In this document: one piece after another, positions 18,156-26,424 of the stretch
Layout of the letters: each line of letters opens with the position of its first letter
How positions within the stretch are numbered: position 1 is the first letter of the stretch
From: Verrucomicrobiota bacterium
GTDB taxonomy: Bacteria; Verrucomicrobiota; Lentisphaeria; Victivallales; UBA1829
Direction of reading: 5' to 3'
NCBI GenBank assembly: GCA_022703965.1
Contig: JAKJHH010000009.1
Span: 6,148 to 42,261 of the forward strand
DNA: 36,114 nt
Position numbers and translations under genes: made by a program
The notes under the pieces: generated by a model
Told to the model about the DNA's origin: nothing
Database searches by the model: none
Seen by the model: the letters and a program-made list of their open reading frames with translations, nothing else

Positions 18156-19232
18156 ATGGCAGCCCCCATCAAAATCGCTATCATCGGTGTCGGACGCGCA
18201 GGCTACGGCATGCATCTTTCCGAGATCAAAAACCGCACGGACAAATTTAAAGTCGTCGCCGCCTGTGACATCGAAAAGTCACATCTCGACAAGTTCAAGA
18301 AGGATCATCCCAAAGCCAAGACATACAGCTCCATTGAAGAGCTTCTCAAGGACAAGGATGTTGAACTCGTAACAGTCGCAACACGTTCACCAGACCACCT
18401 CAAACACGCGAAAATGGCTCTTCTCGCAGGCAAATACGTCTTCGGCGAAAAGCCCCTCAGCACAAAATATACTGAAGCCCTCGCCTTCCAGAAGTTCCTG
18501 AAGGCAAACAAGCTCGAAAAGAAGTTCTTCGTCCGCCACAACCGCAGATTCGAAGCTCCTTTCGTCGAGATCATGAAGATAATGAAGGAAGGACTTCTCG
18601 GCAAAGTCTACTCAGTCAAGCTCAGACGTCACGGCTATCAGAGACGCAACGACTGGCAGACTCTCATCAAGTACGGAGGCGGCCAGCTCAACAACTGGGG
18701 ACCTCACATTGTCGACCATTCTCTGCGCTTCCTGGAATCGCCTGTAAAGGAAATCTGGAGCGACCTCAAGAAAGTAGCCGCTGTCGGTGATGCAGAAGAT
18801 CATCTGAAGATCATCCTCAAGGGTGAAAACGGCAGAATCGTCGATATGGAAATCAGCGGCGGCGCAGCAATGCCCGAACCCGAATACCTGATCTCCGGCG
18901 ACAAGGGAGCCCTTTCCTGCACAGGAACAGAAATCAAGCTCAAATATCTGAATCCCAAAGTCAAACTCGGCCCCTGCAAGGCTCTTGAAGACACTCCTCC
19001 GCTCGAAGGCTCCTTCGGCAACACCGAAAAGCTTGAGTGGATCGAAAAGACCATCAAAGTCGAACCCGTATGTCCTCCCTGCGACACCCACAGAATCTGG
19101 GATTTCCTTTTCGAGTCGATCCGCAGCAAAAAAGCTTTCCCGATCAAGTACGAGGAAGCTCTGGAAGTTGTAAAAGTCTGCTCAAAAGTAAAGAAGAATT
19201 CCGGCTTTGAAAAAGCCACAATGTATGTCTGA
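18156..19232 (+). CDS. Gfo/Idh/MocA family NAD(P)-dependent oxidoreductase
   Basis: The 358-residue protein has a Rossmann N-terminus (IAIIGVGRAGYGMHL, then VVAACDIEKSH), and the EKPLS catalytic motif with its conserved Lys near residue 98. Further on, GGGQLNNWGPHIVDHSLRF is the substrate-side helix with the His used in this family, and the rest is the alpha/beta dimerisation domain. AAGGA at 18140-18144 precedes the ATG. It is probably co-transcribed with the isomerase and ends at a strong terminator, so the two genes form a closed transcription unit. It likely oxidises or reduces a sugar, sugar acid or cyclitol. The particular substrate cannot be told. Confidence 0.88.
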   Translation: MAAPIKIAIIGVGRAGYGMHLSEIKNRTDKFKVVAACDIEKSHLDKFKKDHPKAKTYSSIEELLKDKDVELVTVATRSPDHLKHAKMALLAGKYVFGEKPLSTKYTEALAFQKFLKANKLEKKFFVRHNRRFEAPFVEIMKIMKEGLLGKVYSVKLRRHGYQRRNDWQTLIKYGGGQLNNWGPHIVDHSLRFLESPVKEIWSDLKKVAAVGDAEDHLKIILKGENGRIVDMEISGGAAMPEPEYLISGDKGALSCTGTEIKLKYLNPKVKLGPCKALEDTPPLEGSFGNTEKLEWIEKTIKVEPVCPPCDTHRIWDFLFESIRSKKAFPIKYEEALEVVKVCSKVKKNSGFEKATMYV

Positions 19233-19267
19233 TTATTGACCTGACTCAGTAATCAGCCTTTTCTCCT

Positions 19268-19306
19268 CCCGGCGTCCATGCTCAGGACGCCGGGTTTTGT
19301 TTTTTA
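19268..19306 (+). terminator. Rho-independent terminator after the Gfo/Idh gene
   Basis: A perfect 10-bp stem, CCCGGCGTCC (19268-19277) with GGACGCCGGG (19285-19294), and a 7-base loop are followed by a T-rich run to 19306. It closes the isomerase-dehydrogenase unit and isolates it from the LacI-headed cassette. Confidence 0.93.
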
Positions 19307-19368
19307 TCCCCTTTAGATATTCTTTTAATTCAAAATTATCAGGAAACTGCCTTTAATTTCTGGCGCTG

Positions 19369-19397
19369 TTGACATCTTCTTGCAAGTGTTGTATAAT
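19369..19397 (+). promoter_or_regulatory. Consensus sigma-70 promoter of the LacI-headed cassette
   Basis: TTGACA (19369-19374) and TATAAT (19392-19397) are separated by exactly 17 bases, a perfect match to the consensus in both boxes and spacing. It is 48 bp before the LacI-type gene. Palindromes lie in the spacer and just downstream. Confidence 0.85.
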
Positions 19398-19415
19398 ATT
19401 AATGCAAGACTTGCA
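19379..19415. promoter_or_regulatory. Two candidate LacI-type operators over the promoter
   Basis: CTTGCAAG (19379-19386) is a perfect palindrome in the promoter spacer, and TGCAAGACTTGCA (19403-19415) is a 6-1-6 inverted repeat just past the -10 box. They share the TTGCAAG core. Their places over the RNA polymerase site and near the transcription start fit autorepression by the adjacent regulator; binding is inference. Confidence 0.7.
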
Positions 19416-19444
19416 CTGATGAACTAAATCTTCGGAGATTACAT

Positions 19445-20482
19445 ATGAGCCCCAAACGTGATTGCTCTCTCGTTGAACTGGCAAATAAAGCCGGAGTTAA
19501 TATAAGCACAGTATCCAGAGCACTGAACGGAAGCCCTCTGCTCAGCGAAAAACTCATAACGGAAATACGCAAACTGGCGGAGTCCATGGGATATCGTCCG
19601 CAACCTTTGCGCACAAAGAGAAAAAACGCCATAGGTCTGATAATAGCCAGCTCAAAGGAGACCTGGCATGATGATGATTTTCAGTCCCGCGTATCACTCG
19701 CGGTAATGCACGAAATGGAAGAACGGAAAATCCATCTTAATGTCGAAAGCAGCTGGAGCGCCAGCAGCGCAAAAGAAGGCAATATCCCGGAGCTGGTCAG
19801 ACAGAACCGGGTGGACGGCATCATACTCGCCTGTCATCCAGACAAGACACAGGTCGAAGCTCTGAAAAATCTGGGAATTCCGACAGTCGCCCTCAACGAC
19901 ACCGTATCAAGACTCGGCGTCCCTTGCGTAAGCAACAGCCCCTACAACGCGGTCAAGGAAGCGGTAAAAACACTGGCGGCGCAGGGACATGAAAAGATAG
20001 CCATGTTCAATACCAAACTGGAATTTCCGACAGTAAGAGCCAGAAGCCAGGCGTATTCAGATGCCATGGATGATATCGGAATGAGCTCTGAAAAACTCGA
20101 AATCACTGGACTGGCAACCGACATCAGCGGAGGCCGGAATGGAGTAAGACAGCTCAAAAAAGAAAAAAAATCTCCTTCCGCCATCATATGCTGCAATGAC
20201 TGGATGGCTCTCGGAGCCATGACTGAATTGCAAATCAACAAGATTAGAGTTCCTCAGGATGTATCGGTCATCGGTTATGGAGATCTGCCCCTCTGCACTC
20301 AGCTTGAACCTCAACTCAGCACGATCTCGTGCGATCTAGGGAAGATCGTATCCATGGCGGCGGACCTGCTGATGGATCAAATAGACGGGAAAGCATCGGA
20401 AGCTCAGGACTACACCATAAACGGTCATATGATCTGGCGCCAAAGCAGCGGCCTTTCACCCTCAAGATCAAAATCCAAATAG
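19445..20482 (+). CDS. LacI-family transcription regulator
   Basis: The 345-residue protein begins with a LacI-type helix-turn-helix (SLVELANKAGVNISTVSRAL) and hinge (ESMGYRPQP). A type 1 periplasmic-binding-like effector domain follows (about 60-335), with the family pattern CCNDWMALGAM and VSVIGYGDLPLC. GGAG at 19434-19437 supports the ATG. The consensus promoter and two palindromes directly upstream suggest that it represses its own cassette. A pseudopilin starts 26 bp downstream, followed by a small secreted protein and a hydrolase, so a poly- or oligosaccharide-derived sugar is the likely inducer. It is a different regulator type from the GntR/LacI hybrid in the matching minus-strand cassette. 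Confidence 0.9.
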   Translation: MSPKRDCSLVELANKAGVNISTVSRALNGSPLLSEKLITEIRKLAESMGYRPQPLRTKRKNAIGLIIASSKETWHDDDFQSRVSLAVMHEMEERKIHLNVESSWSASSAKEGNIPELVRQNRVDGIILACHPDKTQVEALKNLGIPTVALNDTVSRLGVPCVSNSPYNAVKEAVKTLAAQGHEKIAMFNTKLEFPTVRARSQAYSDAMDDIGMSSEKLEITGLATDISGGRNGVRQLKKEKKSPSAIICCNDWMALGAMTELQINKIRVPQDVSVIGYGDLPLCTQLEPQLSTISCDLGKIVSMAADLLMDQIDGKASEAQDYTINGHMIWRQSSGLSPSRSKSK

Positions 20483-20508
20483 AGCACCGAAAAACAGGAG
20501 AAACTGGA

Positions 20509-21234
20509 ATGAAAAAAAAGTTCACACTTATAGAACTATTGATCGTAATAGCCATAATATCGATTCTGGCGTCCATGCTTCTGCCTGCCCTCAATTCAAC
20601 ACGGGAAAAAGCGCGCAGTATAAACTGCGTTTCCCAACTGCGTCAGACAATCAACGGAGGACTTGCCTATTCTCAGGACTATAACGGATGCGTGCCTCGA
20701 GCCTGCAATTATGCGTCCGATAAATATTCATGGGTCACACTGATGTGCAACAAGCTCCAATATCTTCCGCGCAAAATTTTGATCTGCCCGTCAAGCAGAA
20801 ACGTTCCTGAAGCAGCACTCATCCCGAGCAGTGGAACTGAATATGCATACTTCAATACTTACGGCATTTCGCGCTGGAACAACAATAACGCACTCATCAC
20901 GCGTTTCGGAAATCCTTATTATGACATCACACATCAGACAGGCTCAAACAGCAACGGCTATTACCTCCATCGTATCCAGAACAGCAGTGCTTTTGTTTTA
21001 TATGCGGATACAGCGGTCGACAGTTCAAAATCAGCGACTCCTCGCACTGTATGGGAATTTACTCCAAGAAGCCGGACTGCCGACGGAGGAGCCGTTTACC
21101 TGACTCATCCGAATAACAGAGCCGGAGTCGCATACGCGGACGGACATGCTGAGCTTGCAAGCAGAAATCTTTTGAGCAGCAATTCTGAAATCGTAATATT
21201 CACTTCCTCAGATCTCAATAAAATCGGCGATTAA
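20509..21234 (+). CDS. Pseudopilin with very short leader and H-X10-DG motif
   Basis: The 241-residue protein starts MKKK then [18 protein letters not shown], a prepilin-type signal with only four leader residues and Lys before the cleavage site instead of Gly. Glu is at mature position 5. The body has the Cys pattern INCVSQLRQ and LICPSSR shared with the other pseudopilins. HPNNRAGVAYADGHAE has ten residues between His and Asp-Gly, one more than the usual H-X9-DG. CAGGAG at 20495-20500 supports the ATG at 20509; longer in-frame starts would run through the LacI gene. It lies in the same relative position (after regulator, before hydrolase) as in the other cassettes. Confidence 0.85.
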   Translation: MKKKFTLIELLIVIAIISILASMLLPALNSTREKARSINCVSQLRQTINGGLAYSQDYNGCVPRACNYASDKYSWVTLMCNKLQYLPRKILICPSSRNVPEAALIPSSGTEYAYFNTYGISRWNNNNALITRFGNPYYDITHQTGSNSNGYYLHRIQNSSAFVLYADTAVDSSKSATPRTVWEFTPRSRTADGGAVYLTHPNNRAGVAYADGHAELASRNLLSSNSEIVIFTSSDLNKIGD

Positions 21235-21254
21235 TCAAACACAGGAGTTCTCAG

Positions 21255-21809
21255 ATGCGTATGAAATTATTATGTTTTTTTGCGTTTTCTGCAAGTCTTA
21301 TCTTATCCTCTCTTCAAGCTCAGAATCAAGCGGACTTTGAATCTCTGTCCTTCAAAATCACCAAAGGAGAAGAACGCCGCCAGCACTTAAAGGACGACAA
21401 AGAACAGCGGACTCTTCAATGGGATGAAAATGCCAACAACTACTCAGAACTCTACTTCACGCGCCCGACCGTAATTCAAAATTCCCAAGGCGGAATATTC
21501 TATTTTGAATTTACATGTCCAAAAGAGACAGTTATCGAGAATCTCGGCCTTCGTCTGAGCGACTGCAATGGGGAAGTGCTGAGCTTTCAGGGAGATCTTA
21601 AACGTCTGCCCGATACGGAAATTCTAATCGGCACGGTCAAAATGGCTCCTGATGCTCCTCAGAACAGCTGGGGACAGAACATCAATAAAAAGGTCGAGTT
21701 TCCTGCAAAGCTCATCGGCTTCAGAATCACCAAAAAAGGCAAGGATTCCGGAGAACTCAAGCTGGACAAAATCACCTTTGTGGAAAATGGAACTGCACAG
21801 GAAGATTAA
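21255..21809 (+). CDS. Small secreted beta-sandwich protein, or N-terminal part of a frameshifted hydrolase
   Basis: The 184-residue product has a signal peptide (MRMKLLCFFAFSASLILSSLQAQ) and a strand-rich domain (GGIFYFEFTC, NLGLRLSD, KLIGFRITKKGKDSGELKLDKITF) of carbohydrate-binding look. It ends at TAA 21807-21809. The hydrolase reading frame that follows is shifted by +1, overlaps its end, and lacks any signal peptide of its own. Two readings are possible. It may be a separate accessory protein, like the secreted protein at 9580-10131. Or one inactivating or recoded frameshift near 21785-21812 may have split a single secreted enzyme. I favour the frameshift because an unsecreted GH-A enzyme would make little sense, but cannot prove it. 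Confidence 0.6.
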   Translation: MRMKLLCFFAFSASLILSSLQAQNQADFESLSFKITKGEERRQHLKDDKEQRTLQWDENANNYSELYFTRPTVIQNSQGGIFYFEFTCPKETVIENLGLRLSDCNGEVLSFQGDLKRLPDTEILIGTVKMAPDAPQNSWGQNINKKVEFPAKLIGFRITKKGKDSGELKLDKITFVENGTAQED

Positions 21810-24252
21810 AGCGGAAACAGGACTCCCCATAGCCATTCTCAAGCCCGGCGAGGAAGATAAACTCAGCTTCATTGCCGAAAACAGCTCCCCTCTCCCGTTC
21901 AAATTCAATACGCGGATTGTCTTGAGCAATATCGACAACAAGAACTATGAATATAAACAGGAAATTACTCTAGCGCCGCGTGAAAAAAAGAAACTCAATA
22001 TTTCTCTTCCTGCAGGATTCCCGCTCGGCATCTGGAATATAAACTGCTATGTCGAAGATAAGAAAATTCCAGGCGGACAGGTTTTCGGACAAAGCAGTTT
22101 CGCCTATATGAAGCCTTCCGGTCCGAATTCCATGAGCAATCCTGATTTCACTTTTGGAATATGCGATCACATTGGAAGATGGAGTCCTTCAGAATACGAT
22201 CAGGGAGCCTTTGCCGCCGCGGCATGCGGGATCAAACTCTTCCGCAGCAATGTCGGCTGGTCTTTGGTTCAGCCGGAAAAGGATCAATGGGATTTCAGCC
22301 GTTTTGATACCGCCATTGCACTTCTGGAAAAATATAATATGAAATATTGTTCCTCCATCGCTTATACTCCTAAATGGGCAATAGCTCAGGGAGCTCAATA
22401 TACCGGCAAAAAGACAAGCTCAGCGCGTCCGGACATCGAAGCATGGAAAAACTATGTATCAGAAGTCGCAAAACATCTTGGGGAAAAGAATTTTTACTAC
22501 GAAATCTGGAATGAACCGGATCATCCGAGCTTTCTGAATGCAAGCCCGGAAGAATACACAGATCTCATGATCGCCGCATACGAAGAAATTAAAAAGGTCA
22601 ATCCCAGACTGCGTGTCACAACCGGAGGTTTTGCCACGGTCAAAAGTGAACGTGCGCGTCTGTTTCATACCAGCGTACTGACAAAGGGCAAAGGATATTT
22701 TGATCTTTATTCCCATCATGAACACGGCTATTTTGAATCATTTCAGTTCGCCATTGACAATATTCTCATTCCCCTGCGTACACAATATGGAAATGAGAAA
22801 ATGCCGTGGTTTGCCACGGAAACAGCCATCAGTTCAGCCTACGGAAATGATGTCCTGCAAGCTGAAACCCTCTTTAAGAAACTGCTTTTCGCATGGAGCC
22901 GCGGAGCCATCGGGTACAATTGGTACAACCTAAAAAACAAGGGCAGCGAGCCGAACAATCAGGAACACAATTTCGGACTGCTTTCCGAACAATGGGAACC
23001 GAAGTTCGTTTACGGAGTCTATAACACCCTCAGCCTGCTTTACGGACAGGCATCATACGTAAAGGATTTACATGCTTCAGACAAAGTAAGTTCTCTTCTC
23101 TTTAAAAGTCCAGAGGCACAGATTCTAGCTGTATGGCCTGAAAAAGGACAGAATAAAGCAGCTCTTTTATTCGGAACAGACGCAGTAAAAGCTGAAGAAT
23201 TTGATATGATGGGCAATAGTGAAGTATTGCCCGTAAATCATGGAATTTGCGCAGTATCCGTTCAGGAAAAACCGATCTCTGTAAAGTTCACAGGAGCCTC
23301 GTACGTTGATTTCATGGGAGAACTTGCCTCCATCCCGAACGGACTGATTATAAAAGGCAAACCGCTCATTCTTAATCTCAGTCTCCATAATCCTGCCAAC
23401 ATTAAACAGAATGTGCTGATAGACTATCATTTTCCAAGTTTCCTTTCAGGTGAAAAATTGCCGCAAAGTATTGAACTTGCCCCCTCGGAAAATAAAATCA
23501 TTCCGCTTCATTTCGTAGTTAACGACAATCTGCCAAAAGGCAGAGAATCCTCGGAAATCATAATCGCCTTGAAATATCCTTATTCAAACTGGAATCTAAA
23601 CTGTTCATCATCTCTTAAAATAGCTCCCCTGATTGAAAACCTGCCTATATCGCAGCGTGCGCCTGATTTTGTGCTGAACAAGTTTGGACAGAACCGTTCT
23701 CGTTTTGCAAATAACCCCGGCACCATGCACCTGCTCTGGCAAGGCCCTAAAGACCTCAGCGCAAAAATATGGCTATCAATCAATGGTGAAAAGCTTATTC
23801 TGAATGCAATTGTCGAGGATGATATTCATGTCCAGAAAGAAACAGTCTCCAACAGTTGTTATCAGGGCGATTCCATCCAGTTCGCCCTAGCGTTTCCCGG
23901 GCAGAAAGGCTACTGGAAATTAGGAGCAGCCAGGCATGAAAGTGGAAACATGATAAAAAGCATCTGGACATATCCTGAATCATTGAATCCTGAAGAAGTT
24001 CTGAAAAACATGTCTGTACAGATTGATCGTCGGGGAACAGAAACAAGTTATGAACTGAGTATTCCGTTCAAATCACTGGGGATTGATCCATCGCTAGCTT
24101 ATTCAGGATTCCAGTTCAATCTCATCGTCAACGACAACGATACAGACGCCAGAGAAGGCTGGCTTGAAATAGCTCCCGGCCTCGGCTCAAACGACAGTCC
24201 CGCAGAATTCCCGGTCATGCTTTTTAAGAATACTTCCACAGGCATCCCATAA
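21787..24252 (+). CDS. GH-A-like hydrolase with CBM9-like domain; no own signal peptide; 3' end in a MITE
   Basis: From the ATG at 21787 the frame gives 821 residues. It has an Ig-like N-domain (PGEEDKLSFIAENSSP), a TIM-barrel-like region with YEIWNEPDH (candidate acid/base Glu243) and WFATETAISS (candidate nucleophile Glu345), a NEW3-like domain (about 520-600), and a C-terminal CBM9-like domain (LILNAIVEDDIHVQ, GDSIQFALAF). No ribosome binding site precedes 21787, and no signal peptide is present, so the true start is probably the upstream signal-peptide frame at 21255, joined by a frameshift. The last codons (TGIP and the TAA at 24250-24252) come from the inserted MITE. Without it the frame would have ended SKEN at a TGA at 24474-24476. 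It is the hydrolase of the LacI-headed cassette. Confidence 0.72.
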   Translation: MELHRKIKAETGLPIAILKPGEEDKLSFIAENSSPLPFKFNTRIVLSNIDNKNYEYKQEITLAPREKKKLNISLPAGFPLGIWNINCYVEDKKIPGGQVFGQSSFAYMKPSGPNSMSNPDFTFGICDHIGRWSPSEYDQGAFAAAACGIKLFRSNVGWSLVQPEKDQWDFSRFDTAIALLEKYNMKYCSSIAYTPKWAIAQGAQYTGKKTSSARPDIEAWKNYVSEVAKHLGEKNFYYEIWNEPDHPSFLNASPEEYTDLMIAAYEEIKKVNPRLRVTTGGFATVKSERARLFHTSVLTKGKGYFDLYSHHEHGYFESFQFAIDNILIPLRTQYGNEKMPWFATETAISSAYGNDVLQAETLFKKLLFAWSRGAIGYNWYNLKNKGSEPNNQEHNFGLLSEQWEPKFVYGVYNTLSLLYGQASYVKDLHASDKVSSLLFKSPEAQILAVWPEKGQNKAALLFGTDAVKAEEFDMMGNSEVLPVNHGICAVSVQEKPISVKFTGASYVDFMGELASIPNGLIIKGKPLILNLSLHNPANIKQNVLIDYHFPSFLSGEKLPQSIELAPSENKIIPLHFVVNDNLPKGRESSEIIIALKYPYSNWNLNCSSSLKIAPLIENLPISQRAPDFVLNKFGQNRSRFANNPGTMHLLWQGPKDLSAKIWLSINGEKLILNAIVEDDIHVQKETVSNSCYQGDSIQFALAFPGQKGYWKLGAARHESGNMIKSIWTYPESLNPEEVLKNMSVQIDRRGTETSYELSIPFKSLGIDPSLAYSGFQFNLIVNDNDTDAREGWLEIAPGLGSNDSPAEFPVMLFKNTSTGIP

Positions 24253-24454
24253 GAAAGTAAAATGCGAAGCATTTTAACAGAGTGCAGGAATTCATTCCTG
24301 CCCGCCGAGCGGCGGCAGAGCGATTTTCTTCCTCTCCGCCGCTTGGTATTAAAATACCCAATTCTAATTTTTATGTTTCGTAAAAGCTTTTCATTTTAAG
24401 TTCAAAGCAAGTTGTTTCAGTCAGTGTTTTCCAATTGACTATGGGATGACACTG
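24237..24454 (+). mobile_element. 218-bp MITE, full copy B
   Basis: Same element as 3594-3811, in opposite orientation and identical over 218 bases as far as can be read. It is flanked by the perfect 9-bp direct repeat GAATACTTC (24228-24236 and 24455-24463). It inserted into the last codons of the hydrolase gene and separates it from the convergent cstA gene. The internal hairpins could act as a terminator for both genes; that is inference. Confidence 0.9.
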
Positions 24455-24490
24455 GAATACTTCTAAAGAAAATTGACTTGCTGCGGCAAA

Positions 24491-26251
24491 TCAAGCTTGA
24501 GCTTCGCTGCTTTTTCCGCGGTAGATTTCGCAGAACTTACGCACGGAGAGAATGATTACTCCGGCGGAAAGAACTATCAGCAGGCTTGCGGCTATAATGA
24601 GCGGAATCTTGCCGTTCGGAATGTAGTTTGTGAAAAGCAGGAAGAAAAGCGTATAAGCCGTCGTGCACATCATGAATACAGCCGGAAGCAAAGTAAACAT
24701 ATTCGGCTTCTTTCTGGCGGCAAGCCAGACTGAAACTACAATCAGGCTCAAGGCTGCAAGAAGCTGGTTCGCCGTACCAAAAATCGGCCAGATCAGTTTA
24801 AACGAGTTCGTGGATGCCATCAGAAGCATCAGCGCTGCTGAAAGTATCGCATTGAAAAGATAAGACTTAAGTATCGCCGGAGGATGCTTCATCAGGATTC
24901 TCCAGAGCTCTTCAAAAAGATAACGGTTAAGTCGAACCGCGGTATCCAGTGTAGTGATTACGAAGCCTTCGACCATCAATATTCCCATGACTGTCCCTAT
25001 TGCGACAGGAAGATTAAGAGCGTTATTCAGCATGGTTCCCATCGCCAGCGCAAAGGCAAGAATCGGATTGGATTCAACTCCCTTGACCGTCGGAAATACT
25101 ATTTCGCTGTAAGTTGCGTTGGAAAGTCCTGCGCAGACTGTGACTATCACCAGTACTGCAAGGATTGATTCAAGCAGCATGCCTCCGTAACCTAGCGGCT
25201 TTGTATTGGCCTCCGTCCTGACCTGTTTAGCTACAGTTCCGCCTGTTACGAGAGCGTGGAAACCGGATATCGCCCCGCAGGCGACCGTGATGAAAAGAAA
25301 AGGCCATATGGAGCCGAGCTGAGAGGTTCCCTGAGCAATGTTCCAGGCCGGAAGCTGCATTGACAGATTGCCGAAGCAGCCGAAAACGACTCCGACAAGC
25401 AAGGCAGCCATACCGATATAGAGCAGAAAGGAGTTAATCATATCGCGAGGCTGGAGAATTATCCATACCGGAATTCCCGCCGCAATTACTACGTATATAG
25501 TCAGCAGGATCATCCAGATATTCTGATGCAGTATTACAGGAAAATGTACTCCGACCAGAACGGACACCGCGCAGACGATAAAAGCCAGAATCGAAACCAG
25601 CGTTACGCTGTAATGTTTTTTGTAGTAAAGCCAGCCGATAAGCGGAGCAAAAATCGTCATGATTATGACTGATGTCGAGGCTATACCGCCGATCTGGACT
25701 TTTATGATTCCATTTACTGTCGTTGTTTTGAGCAGCGAGAGCGTTTCATCCGGACTTATCCTCATGTCAGCCAGAGACACCAGCGAGGTCAGCGATACCG
25801 TTGTCATCTTGAGAAAGGCCGATGTAACAAGCAGCAGCATTATGATTGTAAACGAAATGAAAAGCAGGAATCCCCATTTTCCCATTGCTCTGTGAGCGAC
25901 ATCCGCCATTGAGCGTCCATTTTCGCGCATACTCACGAAAAGAGTTGTGTAGTCCTGAACGGCTCCTATGAGCACCGTTCCGAGCAGAACCCAGAGCCAG
26001 ACTGGCATATATCCGAAGCCCATTGCGATAATCGGGCCGACGATGGGACCGGCTCCTGCTATCGCGGCAAAGTGATGTGAAAAAAGAACTCCAATCTTTG
26101 TCGGAACGTAGTCCACGCCATCGTTATGTATATGAGCCGGAGTCTGTTTTGAATTGTCCAGACCGAGAGTTTTTGAGATATATGCCGCGTAAAAACGGTA
26201 GGCAAGAAAAAAGACGAGCAAGGAGACTGATAAGATACTCAGAATTTCCAT
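24491..26251 (-). CDS. cstA: CstA-family peptide/pyruvate transporter (carbon starvation protein A)
   Basis: The 586-residue protein is almost wholly hydrophobic, with some fifteen or more membrane helices. It carries the CstA hallmarks RFYAAYISKTLGLD near the N-terminus, HHFAAIAGAGPIVGPI near 60-75, and GAVQDYTTLFVSMRENGRS near 100. The first 380 residues match the CstA core and the rest the C-terminal five-helix part. CstA members import peptides or pyruvate in carbon-limited cells. It is divergent from the AraC-type gene at 26425, with a gap of 173 bp. Its 3' end converges on the hydrolase gene, with the MITE between. No partner small protein of the YbdD type is seen next to it. Confidence 0.93.
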   Translation of the reverse strand: MEILSILSVSLLVFFLAYRFYAAYISKTLGLDNSKQTPAHIHNDGVDYVPTKIGVLFSHHFAAIAGAGPIVGPIIAMGFGYMPVWLWVLLGTVLIGAVQDYTTLFVSMRENGRSMADVAHRAMGKWGFLLFISFTIIMLLLVTSAFLKMTTVSLTSLVSLADMRISPDETLSLLKTTTVNGIIKVQIGGIASTSVIIMTIFAPLIGWLYYKKHYSVTLVSILAFIVCAVSVLVGVHFPVILHQNIWMILLTIYVVIAAGIPVWIILQPRDMINSFLLYIGMAALLVGVVFGCFGNLSMQLPAWNIAQGTSQLGSIWPFLFITVACGAISGFHALVTGGTVAKQVRTEANTKPLGYGGMLLESILAVLVIVTVCAGLSNATYSEIVFPTVKGVESNPILAFALAMGTMLNNALNLPVAIGTVMGILMVEGFVITTLDTAVRLNRYLFEELWRILMKHPPAILKSYLFNAILSAALMLLMASTNSFKLIWPIFGTANQLLAALSLIVVSVWLAARKKPNMFTLLPAVFMMCTTAYTLFFLLFTNYIPNGKIPLIIAASLLIVLSAGVIILSVRKFCEIYRGKSSEAQA

Positions 26252-26424
26252 ATGATTTCAAAGCCGTTTCTTAAATAGTTAGCTTATTAAACCATTTAAT
26301 ATTCCAGTGCTTAGTCGCTTTTTCAAGTTTTTCCACTCAAGGCTTTCTGAAAGAGTTTATTTATTATTGCACTATATAAACTTTTCATATATATTGACAG
26401 AGGCTATTCAAGGAGGCCTAAGTT

